A stretch of DNA of 6,069 nt from contig CAMLEO010000367.1 of assembly GCA_946478975.1 (NCBI GenBank), positions 1-6,069 on the forward strand. Reading direction: 5' to 3'. The translations under genes were made by a program, and so were the position numbers. The notes under the pieces are model-generated. The model made no database searches, was not told the origin of the DNA, and saw nothing but the letters and a program-made list of their open reading frames with translations. Of the stretch, positions 1 to 6,016 are shown one piece after another. The stretch's first letter is position 1. Each line of letters begins with the position of its first letter. The stretch is from an uncultured Steroidobacter sp. (GTDB lineage: Bacteria; Pseudomonadota; Gammaproteobacteria; Steroidobacterales; Steroidobacteraceae).

Positions 1-1116
1 AAAGATTTCCCCGTGTTCCTGCATCCGCAAACCAGCGAGGAATACGCGCTCGCTCGCACCGAACGCAAAACCGGCCCGGGTTATCGCGGCTTCGACACGA
101 TGTTCTCGCCCGACGTCACGTTGGAACAGGACCTTGAACGCCGGGACCTCACGATCAACGCGATCGCGCGCGACGAGCAAACGGGCGAGCTGTTCGATCC
201 TTTCCACGGCCAGCGCGATTTGCAGGAGCGCTGGCTGCGTCACGTGTCGCCGGCATTCGTCGAAGATCCAGTTCGCGTGCTGCGCATCGCCCGTTTCGCC
301 GCCCGCTTCTCGAACCTCGGCTTTCGAGTCGCGCCCGAAACGATGGAGTTGATTCGGCAGATCGCCGCGCGCGGCGAGCTCGATGCGCTGGTGCCTGAAC
401 GCGTCTGGCAGGAAACACAACGAGCGTTGGAAATGCCGGCGCCCAGGCAGTTCTTCGAAGTGCTTCGCGAAGGCAATGCGCTGCCGATTATCTTTCCGGA
501 GCTGCACGCGCTCTACGGCGTGCCGCAGCCCGAGCAGTGGCATCCGGAAATCGACACCGGCCTGCACACGATGATGGTGCTCGACCAAGCGACCCAGCTC
601 ACACCCGATCCGGTGGTGAGATTCGCCGCGCTCACGCACGATCTGGGCAAAGGCACGACGCCGAAACATGAATTGCCGCGTCACGTCGATCATGAAGAAC
701 GCGGTGTCGAGCTGGTGGAAGGAATGTGCGATCGACTGAAGATTCCGAATGAGTATCGTCAGCTCGGCGTGCTGGTCTCGCGCTTTCACTTACACATGCA
801 CAAGATCACCGAGCTGCGTGCGTCGACCTTGCTGGAGCTGCTCGAACGGCTCGATGCGTTCCGGCGTCCGGGGCGTTTTCAACAATTCATGCTGGCGTGT
901 GAAGCAGATGCTCGCGGCCGCAAAGGTCTGGAGCAGCGCGATTATCCGCACCCGGAATTTCTAGCCGGCGCGCGTGAAGCCGCGGTCGGCGTGGTGTTGA
1001 GCGAAGAAGAGCGCGCGGGCCTGCAGGGATTCGAGATTGCGAAGCGCCTGCATGAGAAGCGCGTGCACGCCTTGAAACATTTCAAGGAGCAATGGACGGA
1101 CGAAGCATCAAAGTGA
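1..1116 (+). CDS. cca: CCA-adding tRNA nucleotidyltransferase with HD domain, 5'-truncated by window edge
   Basis: Cca adds or repairs the 3'-terminal CCA of tRNAs in the cytoplasm without a nucleic acid template, using CTP and ATP. The frame is open from base 1 ([10 protein letters not shown]...), which aligns from memory with about residue 44 of E. coli Cca. Roughly 43 residues are therefore missing, including the GGxVRD and catalytic DxD segment; the GTG at 13 is an internal Val codon, not the start. Visible motifs are the RRD nucleotide-binding segment (codons at 139-147, [10 protein letters not shown]), [23 protein letters not shown], and an HD-domain motif THDLGKG with His at 637-639 and Asp at 640-642. 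The attached HD domain is typical of gammaproteobacterial Cca, where it carries phosphatase and 2',3'-cyclic phosphodiesterase activity. The visible 371 codons plus the missing part give about 414 residues, the normal family size. The gene converges on the methyltransferase gene and overlaps it by 9 bp. Confidence 0.97.
   Translation, partial: KDFPVFLHPQTSEEYALARTERKTGPGYRGFDTMFSPDVTLEQDLERRDLTINAIARDEQTGELFDPFHGQRDLQERWLRHVSPAFVEDPVRVLRIARFAARFSNLGFRVAPETMELIRQIAARGELDALVPERVWQETQRALEMPAPRQFFEVLREGNALPIIFPELHALYGVPQPEQWHPEIDTGLHTMMVLDQATQLTPDPVVRFAALTHDLGKGTTPKHELPRHVDHEERGVELVEGMCDRLKIPNEYRQLGVLVSRFHLHMHKITELRASTLLELLERLDAFRRPGRFQQFMLACEADARGRKGLEQRDYPHPEFLAGAREAAVGVVLSEEERAGLQGFEIAKRLHEKRVHALKHFKEQWTDEASK
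1070..1087. repeat. Perfect 8-bp inverted repeat near the 3' end of cca
   Basis: CCTTGAAA-CA-TTTCAAGG has perfect 8-bp arms around a 2-nt centre (realistically a 7-bp RNA stem with an ACAT loop). It lies inside the cca coding sequence (codons for ALKHFKE), 27 bp before the cca stop. On the minus strand it lies 21 bp beyond the methyltransferase stop. No U-tract follows on either strand, so it is not a canonical intrinsic terminator. It could help end or protect the minus-strand transcript, or be chance. Confidence 0.4.
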
Positions 1117-1119
1117 TGC
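1105..1119. repeat. Palindrome holding both convergent stop codons
   Basis: GCATCA-AAG-TGATGC is a perfect 6-bp inverted repeat with a 3-nt centre. The plus-strand TGA at 1114-1116 ends cca, and the mirrored TGA on the minus strand (1110-1108) ends the methyltransferase gene. The symmetry follows from the sequence; any function is unproven. Confidence 0.45.
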
Positions 1120-2286
1120 GGCGAGATCCCGCGTCGCGAAGCCTCTCAGCGCTGCCGGGCCGCCTTTAGATAAACCGATGACTTTGAAACGCTCGCCCAT
1201 CTCGCCGGGCAGGGTCAGCAACATCGCCTGCCTCGCCAGCTGTAGTCGAGCGGCGAGCTCATCGTCATCCTTCGGCGCCAGAAACTGCTCGATGCCATTG
1301 CCGATCAGAAAATGCGCCTGCGTGGTGTAGCCGGCGACGTTCATTCCTGCAGCGACGGCCGCTTCGGCAACAGACGTGAAATCGACCCACGCGCCGATGT
1401 CCTGCACGCCGACGTTGATCAAAGCATCGTCATGAAAGCGATGGCGGAAGTGACACAGCATCGTGCCTTCGCTGCGACTGCTGGCGTAGTACTGACGGCG
1501 TGGCAATCCGTAATCGATAAAGAACGCGGCGCCTTCGCGAATCGAGCTGGCGATGCCGGCGATCCACGGCGTCAGGCGCATGTTGATTTCGGAGGTATAA
1601 CCGTCCGGGAACGGCTCGCCGAGATTGAATTCGATCTCGCGCACGCGGGCTTCCAACGCCGCATCGGCGTGCACTTCGGACCAGTCGAGCCGTCCGAGCT
1701 GCCAGGTCACACCCAGCTGATTCACCTGCAGGCCGCGAATGCGAAAGCGCTGCACCGGCAGCGCATCGAGCACTTCGTTTGCTAACAACACGCCGCGAAA
1801 ATCTTCCGGCAGCTGATCGAGCCATTCGATGCGCGACATCAGCTCGGGAACGCGAGCCTGCAGCAGTGCGCGTTGACGTTCGCGCAGATCGGCGCTGACT
1901 TCGAGAATGAGATAACGCTCGGGCAGGCGCTGCTGACGCGCCAGCTCGCTCAATACATCGACGGCCATCACGCCTGAGCCTGCGCCCAATTCGAGAATGC
2001 TGCCGCCGTTGAGATGCTCCAGCACCTGGACCGATTGATTGGCGAGGCAGCGGCTGAACAGCGGCGAAATTTCCGGGGCGGTGATGAAATCGCCGGCACC
2101 GCCGAGCTTGGTCGCGCCGGCGCTGTAATAACCAAGGCCCGGCTCGTACAGCGCCATTTCCATGAAACGCTCGAAGCTGATCCAGCCGTGCGCGGCTTCG
2201 ATCGCATCGCGAATGCGCTCCACCAGCCGCTCGCTGTGAGCGGCTTCGTCGGGCGACAGCGGCGGCAGCGCCAGCTCGACGCTCAA
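1108..2286 (-). CDS. Class I SAM-dependent methyltransferase, MidA/NDUFAF7 family (COG1565)
   Basis: This 392-residue protein belongs to the family of mitochondrial NDUFAF7/MidA, which methylates an arginine of the NDUFS2 subunit during complex I assembly. The bacterial substrate is not established. Visible features in order are [21 protein letters not shown] (residues 34-54), the family signature [13 protein letters not shown] (65-77), a Rossmann glycine-rich SAM loop ILELGAGSG (97-105), [12 protein letters not shown] (170-181), [12 protein letters not shown] (256-267) and a C-terminal [15 protein letters not shown] (361-375). The start is TTG at 2286: it is preceded by GAGG (2298-2295) with an 8-nt gap, and the upstream in-frame codons read to 2350 offer no ATG, GTG or TTG. 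The gene is transcribed divergently from the pteridine reductase gene (62-bp gap) and overlaps the end of cca. Family assignment is firm; the biochemical role here is inferred. Confidence 0.93.
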   Translation of the reverse strand: MSVELALPPLSPDEAAHSERLVERIRDAIEAAHGWISFERFMEMALYEPGLGYYSAGATKLGGAGDFITAPEISPLFSRCLANQSVQVLEHLNGGSILELGAGSGVMAVDVLSELARQQRLPERYLILEVSADLRERQRALLQARVPELMSRIEWLDQLPEDFRGVLLANEVLDALPVQRFRIRGLQVNQLGVTWQLGRLDWSEVHADAALEARVREIEFNLGEPFPDGYTSEINMRLTPWIAGIASSIREGAAFFIDYGLPRRQYYASSRSEGTMLCHFRHRFHDDALINVGVQDIGAWVDFTSVAEAAVAAGMNVAGYTTQAHFLIGNGIEQFLAPKDDDELAARLQLARQAMLLTLPGEMGERFKVIGLSKGGPAALRGFATRDLAASL

Positions 2287-2348
2287 GCGCTCGGCCTCGA
2301 CGTGACACCCGGGTTTGCAGCGACCATCCGTTCGTTCACCATAGCTGT
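2287..2348. promoter_or_regulatory. Short divergent intergenic region between methyltransferase and pteridine reductase genes
   Basis: These 62 bp must carry or share the start signals for both divergent genes unless promoters lie inside the coding regions. I see a usable GAGG ribosome-binding site for the minus-strand gene (2298-2295). The 20 nt before the plus-strand ATG contain no purine-rich Shine-Dalgarno sequence. TTGCAG at 2315-2320 is a possible plus-strand -35 box, but no good -10 box follows at the right distance. No clear operator palindrome is visible. Confidence 0.4.
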
Positions 2349-3056
2349 ATGGACACTCTTGCAGGACGTTCGGTGCTGATCACCGGCGCGGCTCGGCGCA
2401 TCGGTGCAGCGTTGGCCCGCGGCTTTCATGCCGAAGGCGCCAACGTCTGCATTCATTTTCACCGTTCGTCGCCCGAAGAGGAACAGCTGCGCGACGAGTT
2501 GAACCGCGCGCGGCCGGGATCCGCCCTGCTGGTGAGCGCCGATCTGCTCGATCTGAACGCCCTGCCAGCGCTGGTCGAGCAGACGGTCAAAGCGTTCGGC
2601 CGGCTCGATGCGCTGATCAACAACGCCTCGACGTTTTATCCGACGCCCCTCGGCCAGATCACGGCCAGTCATTGGGACGACCTGATCGGCACCAATCTGC
2701 GCGCGCCGCTGTTTCTGGCACAGGCTGCGGCGGGTGCTTTGCGAAGCGCTCGCGGCTTGATCATCAACATGATCGACATTCACGCACAGCGGCCGTTGCC
2801 CGAGCATCCGGTTTATTCCACCGCCAAGGCGGGGCTGATCATGCTGACGCGTTCGCTGGCGCGCGAGCTCGCGCCCGACGTGCGCGTGAACGGCATCGCG
2901 CCCAGCCTGCAAGAAGAAATCATCGATAAGACCTTGCTCAAACGCAGCGGCTCGCCGGAGGACATCGTGCGCACGGCCTTGTTCTTCGCCAAGGACGCGA
3001 CGTATGTCACCGGGCAGATTCTCGCAGTCGATGGCGGGCGGAGCGTCGGCTGGTAG
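2349..3056 (+). CDS. Pteridine reductase (FolM/PTR1-like short-chain dehydrogenase)
   Basis: This is an NADPH-dependent short-chain dehydrogenase/reductase of 235 residues. It carries the pteridine-reductase cofactor motif TGxxxRxG (TGAARRIG, 12-19) instead of the usual TGxxxGxG. Other features are NNAS (91-94), Asp143 in MIDIHAQRP where classical SDRs have the catalytic Ser, the YxxxK pair Tyr156/Lys160, and the C-terminal VTGQILAVDGGRS (220-232). Relatives (FolM, PTR1) reduce dihydromonapterin, dihydrobiopterin or dihydrofolate-type substrates, which suits the neighbouring folK and folB. The loop after NGIAP (residues 181-185) looks about a dozen residues shorter than in typical bacterial pteridine reductases, and the usual PG is PS. 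The ATG at 2349 is the only sensible start: no in-frame start is seen in the codons just upstream, but no Shine-Dalgarno is visible. FolM itself is possible, so no symbol is given. Confidence 0.9.
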   Translation: MDTLAGRSVLITGAARRIGAALARGFHAEGANVCIHFHRSSPEEEQLRDELNRARPGSALLVSADLLDLNALPALVEQTVKAFGRLDALINNASTFYPTPLGQITASHWDDLIGTNLRAPLFLAQAAAGALRSARGLIINMIDIHAQRPLPEHPVYSTAKAGLIMLTRSLARELAPDVRVNGIAPSLQEEIIDKTLLKRSGSPEDIVRTALFFAKDATYVTGQILAVDGGRSVGW

Positions 3057-3063
3057 CGGACGG

Positions 3064-3561
3064 TCAGCGCGCACCGCTGTCCAGGAACACTTCCACCATC
3101 GAGTGCGCGTCGCCTGCGGAAGATTCCCAGAGCTCGCGCATGGTCTTGCCCGAGACTGGATGCCGCACGTCGGGTGCGATATCGGCGATCGGCTTCAGCA
3201 TGTACGGACGTTTGATGAGGTCGGGGCGAGGGATCTTCAGGCCTGGCTCGTCGCTGATCAGGTCGCCAAACAAAAGAATGTCCAGGTCCATGGTCCGCGG
3301 CGCCCACTTCGGCGCGTCCGGCGGGCGATCGCATGCCGCTTCGATTTTTTGCAGTTGCTGGCGCACGCGAGCCACGTCGTCTTCGGTGCGGAAGCCCACC
3401 ACGAGATTGATGAAATCGTCGCCGGTGAACCCGACTGCCTGATTTTTATACGCCGGCGACAAGGTCAGCGGACCGTACGCCGCCGCCAGCGCACGAATCG
3501 CGCGCTCCAGATATTTCTCCGGCTCGACATTACTGCCGGCCGCGACGTAAACATCGGTCAT
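3064..3561 (-). CDS. folK: 6-hydroxymethyl-7,8-dihydropterin pyrophosphokinase (HPPK)
   Basis: FolK transfers pyrophosphate from ATP to 6-hydroxymethyl-7,8-dihydropterin, giving the substrate of dihydropteroate synthase (FolP). The 165-residue product shows the N-terminal AAGSN motif (7-11), the pterin-loop segment VGFTGDDFINLVV (43-55), and the signature APRTMDLDILLFGD (87-100) with the two magnesium-binding aspartates Asp92 and Asp94. RPYMLKPIADIAPD and HPVSGKT follow. Where E. coli HPPK has PHYD (ATP-contacting His115) this protein has PRPD; I recall a folB-linked HPPK subgroup with Arg there and the HPVSG tail, so this is probably a subfamily trait. The ATG at 3561-3559 overlaps the folB stop in an ATGA junction, with no Shine-Dalgarno upstream, which suggests translation coupled to folB. 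It converges on the pteridine reductase gene with only 7 bp between. Confidence 0.95.
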   Translation of the reverse strand: MTDVYVAAGSNVEPEKYLERAIRALAAAYGPLTLSPAYKNQAVGFTGDDFINLVVGFRTEDDVARVRQQLQKIEAACDRPPDAPKWAPRTMDLDILLFGDLISDEPGLKIPRPDLIKRPYMLKPIADIAPDVRHPVSGKTMRELWESSAGDAHSMVEVFLDSGAR

Positions 3562-3944
3562 GGCTGCGCCGACGGCGGCGGAACGGGGTAGTCCTCCGCC
3601 CGGCGTTCGATCTCGATGCCGACATCGCGGGCGCCCCGGATGGCGCCGCGTTTGTTGAGGCGCACCTTCACCCAGCTAACCCCAAACTCCGTGACGATGA
3701 CTCGCGCGATCTGCTCGGTGAGCGTTTCGACCAGCTGATACTGCGACTCGCCGACGAACGCGAGCAGGCGCTTGGCGACGCGTTTGTAATCGATCGTGTC
3801 ATCGATGTGGTCCGTTGCCGCGGCTTTGCGAATGTCGGCCGCCATCTCGACGTCGATGACGACGGTTTGTTTGACGCGCCGTTCCCAGTCCCAGATGCCG
3901 ACGATGCATTCGATGCTGAGCTGGCTGAGAAAGATCTTATCCAT
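3558..3944 (-). CDS. folB: Dihydroneopterin aldolase
   Basis: FolB cleaves 7,8-dihydroneopterin to 6-hydroxymethyl-7,8-dihydropterin and glycolaldehyde, directly feeding FolK encoded next to it. The protein has 128 residues, close to the roughly 120 of E. coli FolB, with a Pro-rich tail (YPVPPPSAQP). Family active-site positions are present: Glu21 in GIWDWERRVKQ, Tyr53 in IDYKRVAKRL, Glu73 in LVETLTEQIA and Lys98 in VRLNKRGAIRGARDVGIEIER. The start ATG (3944-3942) lies 6 nt after the tsaD stop and has no good Shine-Dalgarno, so re-initiation or coupling from tsaD is likely. The bases before it belong to a heptamer repeat. Confidence 0.95.
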   Translation of the reverse strand: MDKIFLSQLSIECIVGIWDWERRVKQTVVIDVEMAADIRKAAATDHIDDTIDYKRVAKRLLAFVGESQYQLVETLTEQIARVIVTEFGVSWVKVRLNKRGAIRGARDVGIEIERRAEDYPVPPPSAQP

Positions 3945-3946
3945 GA

Positions 3947-3974
3947 GCGGTTAGCGGTTCGCGGTTTGCGGTTG
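3947..3974. repeat. Four-copy heptanucleotide tandem repeat (GCGGTTN) at the tsaD-folB junction
   Basis: Reading the plus strand, GCGGTTA, GCGGTTC, GCGGTTT and GCGGTTG follow one another without a gap, varying only in the seventh base. The array covers the last codons of tsaD, its TAA stop (3953-3951) and most of the 6-nt spacer before folB. Because the unit is not a multiple of three, gain or loss of a copy would change the TsaD C-terminal tail, its stop position and the distance to folB. Confidence 0.8.
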
Positions 3975-4991
3975 GTCGGAGGGGCCGCGCAGCGTGTTGA
4001 GAGGCCAGCGCGCGGTCGCACGGATGCGGAGGTCGTCATGCTCGCCCGCGGCGAGCCGACGGTAGCCGGCGTAGGCAATCATGGCGGCATTGTCGGTGCA
4101 AAACTCCGGTCGCGGATACAAAACCTGCAACCCCCGGCGCTCGCCAAGCGCCTTGAGCTCCGCGCGGAGGCGGCGGTTGGCGCCGACGCCGCCGGCGACG
4201 ACCAGCGTTTTCAGCCCAGTCTGAACCGCGGCCCGCGCGCACTTGGCGACCAGCGTCTCGACCACAGCTTGTTGGAACTCATAAGCCACATCCGCGCGAG
4301 TCTGCTCGTCCAACTCGCGGCCGCGAATCGCGACCACCACCGCGGTTTTCAGCCCGCTGAAGCTGAAGTCCAACCCCGGCCGGTCCAGCATCGGGCGCGG
4401 AAACTCGAAACCGCTGGGCCGCCCGCTGTCCGCCAGCTTCGCCAGCGCCGGTCCGCCCGGGTACGGCAAGCCGAGCATCTTCGCCGTCTTGTCGAAAGCC
4501 TCACCTGCCGCATCGTCCAAGGACGACCCGATGATCTGGTACTCGCCCAACCCGCGCACTTCGGCCAGCAAGGTGTGCCCGCCGGAGACCAGCAGTGCTA
4601 GAAACGGAAACGCCGGCGCGGTCTCCTCCAGCATCGGCGCGAGCAGATGCCCTTCTAAATGATGGACACCCACCGCGGGCTTGCCCCAGGCAAACGCCAG
4701 GCTGCGGGCCACTGACGCGCCGACCAGCAAGGCCCCAACCAATCCCGGCCCGGCGGTGTAGGCGACGCCATCCAATTGATCCGGTGTGACTTTCGCCTCC
4801 GCGAGCGCCTGCTGGACCAGCGGCAGCAGTTTCTTCACGTGATCGCGCGAGGCCAGCTCGGGCACGACGCCGCCGTACACGGCGTGCAGCTTTACCTGGC
4901 TGTACAGGCAGTGCGACCGCAGGCCGGCCTCGCCGTCATAAACGGCGGCGGCGGTCTCGTCGCAGGAGGTTTCGATACCCAGGACTTTCAC
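3951..4991 (-). CDS. tsaD: tRNA N6-adenosine threonylcarbamoyltransferase
   Basis: TsaD (formerly Gcp/YgjD) transfers the threonylcarbamoyl group from threonylcarbamoyl-AMP to A37 of ANN-decoding tRNAs, working with TsaB and TsaE after TsaC makes the donor. The product has 346 residues (E. coli 337). Motifs are [14 protein letters not shown] (6-19), the metal-binding HxxxH at His111 and His115 ([11 protein letters not shown]), SGGHT (136-140), the ASKHA-fold phosphate loops [13 protein letters not shown] (159-171) and [12 protein letters not shown] (265-276), and [11 protein letters not shown] (297-307) with the third metal ligand Asp300. The start is GTG at 4991-4989; AAGG (5003-5000) lies 8 nt upstream. 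The C-terminus runs about a dozen residues past the usual RWPL end; the tail ([12 protein letters not shown]) is partly encoded by the heptamer repeat. It is the first gene of the tsaD-folB-folK run and is divergent from rpsU, as in many gammaproteobacteria. Confidence 0.97.
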   Translation of the reverse strand: MKVLGIETSCDETAAAVYDGEAGLRSHCLYSQVKLHAVYGGVVPELASRDHVKKLLPLVQQALAEAKVTPDQLDGVAYTAGPGLVGALLVGASVARSLAFAWGKPAVGVHHLEGHLLAPMLEETAPAFPFLALLVSGGHTLLAEVRGLGEYQIIGSSLDDAAGEAFDKTAKMLGLPYPGGPALAKLADSGRPSGFEFPRPMLDRPGLDFSFSGLKTAVVVAIRGRELDEQTRADVAYEFQQAVVETLVAKCARAAVQTGLKTLVVAGGVGANRRLRAELKALGERRGLQVLYPRPEFCTDNAAMIAYAGYRRLAAGEHDDLRIRATARWPLNTLRGPSDQPQTANR

Positions 4992-5065
4992 AATGGCGGC
5001 CTTGGCGAAGGGGTGCGAAGCTTAAACGCATGGCCCTGATTTGCGGCGTTTTTGCGCTTTCCCAG

Positions 5066-5110
5066 GCCCGGGGACAGACCCACTGCACGCTTTTAACGGG
5101 AATTTTCCAC
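5066..5110. repeat. Possible REP-like / RAYT-associated repeat remnant
   Basis: The stretch contains CCCGGGGACAGACC (5067-5080), then a T-rich segment with TTTTAACGGGAATTTTCC (5091-5108). This resembles, from memory, the GGGGACAGACC-type ends of palindromic intergenic repeats that are scattered in many proteobacterial genomes and linked to REP-associated tyrosine transposases. The matching inverted arm (GGTCTGTCCCC) is not present in the window, so at best it is half an element. This is recognition by resemblance only. Confidence 0.3.
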
Positions 5111-5117
5111 GAGATTT

Positions 5118-5146
5118 TTGCTTTTCAAGCGGCAGCTCATTAAACT
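5118..5146 (+). promoter_or_regulatory. Candidate sigma-70 promoter for rpsU
   Basis: TTGCTT (5118-5123) and TAAACT (5141-5146) are separated by 17 nt and match the -35 and -10 consensus at 3 and 4 of 6 positions. They sit in the most AT-rich part of the tsaD-rpsU gap. If used, transcription would begin near 5153 and give a leader of about 110 nt. Other promoters within the gap cannot be excluded. Confidence 0.4.
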
Positions 5147-5151
5147 GCCGC
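5129..5151. repeat. Inverted repeat overlapping the candidate rpsU -10 box
   Basis: GCGGCAG (5129-5135) and CTGCCGC (5145-5151) are perfect 7-bp arms around the 9-nt AT-rich centre CTCATTAAA. The site overlaps the spacer and -10 box of the candidate promoter, as an operator would. If transcription begins upstream instead, it would form a leader hairpin. No known regulator consensus is recognised. Confidence 0.45.
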
Positions 5152-5187
5152 GCTCTCAACCGCCCCCTCAAGTTCGTTCTCGACCCT

Positions 5188-5206
5188 CAGCGCTGCTTCG
5201 GCGCTG
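5188..5206 (+). other. Leader hairpin 1 upstream of rpsU
   Basis: CAGCGC (5188-5193) pairs with GCGCTG (5201-5206); a T-G wobble (5194/5200) extends the stem, leaving the pentaloop GCTTC. It lies between the candidate promoter and the rpsU ribosome-binding site. Confidence 0.4.
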
Positions 5207-5209
5207 CCG

Positions 5210-5230
5210 CTGTCGGCCCGAATTCGACAG
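5210..5230 (+). other. Leader hairpin 2 upstream of rpsU
   Basis: CTGTCG (5210-5215) pairs perfectly with CGACAG (5225-5230) around a 9-nt loop. It begins 3 nt after hairpin 1 and ends 25 nt before the Shine-Dalgarno. No U-tract follows, so it is not a terminator. Confidence 0.4.
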
Positions 5231-5255
5231 ACGGGAGCGGCCGTTCCAAATCACC

Positions 5256-5260
5256 GAGGT
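5256..5260 (+). promoter_or_regulatory. Shine-Dalgarno sequence of rpsU
   Basis: GAGGT lies 4 nt before the ATG at 5265 and fixes that codon as the rpsU start. The longer open frame upstream (from 5118) lacks S21 similarity. Confidence 0.75.
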
Positions 5261-5264
5261 AGAG

Positions 5265-5492
5265 ATGCCGAGCGTTCGCGTCCGAGAAAACGAGTACTTC
5301 GATGCCGCCTTGCGGCGCTTCAAGCGCGCCTGCGAAAAGGCCGGGGTCCTGACCGAGCTGCGCCGCCGGGAATTCTACGAAAAGCCGACGCAGGAGCGTA
5401 AGCGCAAGAAGGCCGCCGCCGTGAAGCGCCACATGAAGCGCGTCACCCGCGATGGCAGCAGCCGCGGCGCCCGCCCGGCCCGCGCGTACTGA
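5265..5492 (+). CDS. rpsU: 30S ribosomal protein S21 (bS21)
   Basis: bS21 is a small basic protein of the 30S platform near the anti-Shine-Dalgarno, involved in translation initiation. The 75-residue product begins [20 protein letters not shown] and continues with CEKAGVL (23-29), [24 protein letters not shown], closely following E. coli S21 (71 residues). The C-terminal end ([14 protein letters not shown]) is Arg/Gly/Ser-rich and about four residues longer than in E. coli. The start is fixed by the N-terminal match and the GAGGT site. It is the first gene of the rpsU-yqeY unit; in many gammaproteobacteria dnaG and rpoD follow, but they lie outside the window if present. Confidence 0.97.
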   Translation: MPSVRVRENEYFDAALRRFKRACEKAGVLTELRRREFYEKPTQERKRKKAAAVKRHMKRVTRDGSSRGARPARAY

Positions 5493-5507
5493 TCCAGCCG
5501 TTCTTCC

Positions 5508-5538
5508 GGGGGCGGTGAGCCACTCACCGCCCCCTTTT
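5508..5538 (+). terminator. Strong intrinsic terminator or attenuator between rpsU and yqeY
   Basis: GGGGGCGGTGAG (5508-5519) and CTCACCGCCCCC (5523-5534) form a perfect 12-bp, GC-rich stem with a CCA loop, followed at once by TTTT (5535-5538) and then CCATTT. It starts 15 bp after the rpsU stop and ends 24 bp before yqeY. In E. coli a terminator between rpsU and dnaG is known to let S21 be made in excess over the downstream products; this hairpin sits in the equivalent place. The short U-run suggests partial read-through. Confidence 0.88.
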
Positions 5539-5562
5539 CCATTTCGCCGACCCGAGCCGCCC

Positions 5563-6012
5563 ATGTCATCACTCAAGGACCGCATCACCGAAGACATGAA
5601 GGCCGCCATGCGCGCCAAGGAAACGGAGCGTCTCGGCACCATCCGCATGATCACTTCGGCCATCAAGCAGCGCGAAGTCGACGAGCGCATTCAGCTCGAC
5701 GACACCCAGGTGCTGGCCGTCATCGAAAAGATGATCAAGATGCGCAAGGAATCCATTGCGCAGTTCCAGAGCGGCGGTCGCGAGGACCTGGTCGCCAAGG
5801 AACAGAAGGAAATCGACCTGCTGCAGGTCTATATGCCGCAGCAGCTGAGCGATGCCGAACTCGACGCGCTGATCGAGCAGTCGATCGCCGAGTCCGGCGC
5901 CGCTTCCAACAAGGAAATGGGCAAGGCCATGGCGTTGCTCAAGCAGAAAGCGCAGGGCCGTACCGACATGGCCAGCGCCAGCGCGAAACTGAAGGCCAAG
6001 CTCGGCGGTTGA
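5563..6012 (+). CDS. yqeY: GatB/YqeY domain-containing protein
   Basis: The 149-residue protein is a stand-alone YqeY, similar to the tRNA-binding tail of the GatB subunit of Asp/Glu-tRNA amidotransferase. Its own function is not established. Recognisable segments are the N-terminal helix SLKDRITEDMKAAMRAKE (3-20), TIRMITSAIKQREVD, the KQRE..IAQFQSGGREDLVAKEQKE region, YMPQQLSDAEL, and the C-terminal GKAMALLKQKAQGRTDMA motif with a final lysine-rich helix. Length is normal for the family. The start ATG at 5563 is chosen because upstream codons in this frame encode low-complexity Ala/Pro sequence running through rpsU and its terminator. Only a weak CGAG (5553-5556) serves as ribosome-binding site. 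Position between rpsU and, usually, dnaG is common in gammaproteobacteria. Confidence 0.94.
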   Translation: MSSLKDRITEDMKAAMRAKETERLGTIRMITSAIKQREVDERIQLDDTQVLAVIEKMIKMRKESIAQFQSGGREDLVAKEQKEIDLLQVYMPQQLSDAELDALIEQSIAESGAASNKEMGKAMALLKQKAQGRTDMASASAKLKAKLGG

Positions 6013-6016
6013 TCTT

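Noticed and set aside
13..15. GTG as start codon of cca
   Set aside because: The frame continues upstream to the window edge with family-conserved residues (DFPVFLHPQ), so this is an internal Val codon.
1430..2308. 292-residue minus-strand frame overlapping the methyltransferase in another frame
   Set aside because: Arg/Ala/Ser-rich low-complexity translation typical of a frame-shifted reading of the real gene.
2283..3074. 263-residue open frame on the minus strand fully antisense to the pteridine reductase
   Set aside because: Composition is Arg/Gln-rich with no recognisable domain, and the plus-strand frame has clear SDR motifs; long antisense frames are expected in high-GC coding DNA.
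3065..3079. CAGCG/CGCTG hairpin at the pteridine reductase-folK junction as a terminator
   Set aside because: The stem is only 5 bp, has no U-run on either strand, and lies in the folK coding end.
3004..3591. 195-residue plus-strand frame antisense to folK
   Set aside because: No domain or ribosome-binding site; the opposite strand encodes the complete HPPK signature.
3807..4601. 264-residue plus-strand open frame across folB and tsaD
   Set aside because: It is antisense to two strongly recognisable genes and shows no motif; it is a high-GC shadow.
5118..5264. In-frame N-terminal extension of rpsU starting at 5118
   Set aside because: S21 starts at MPSVRV with GAGGT just upstream; the extra 49 residues are leader sequence containing hairpins and the candidate promoter.
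4992..5264. LexA box or small RNA gene in the tsaD-rpsU gap
   Set aside because: E. coli has LexA control in this operon, but I see no CTGT-N8-ACAG-type site here and no sRNA-like hairpin with a U-tract.
5452..5562. In-frame N-terminal extension of yqeY starting at 5452
   Set aside because: It would begin inside rpsU and run through the terminator hairpin, encoding Ala/Pro low-complexity sequence absent from YqeY proteins.
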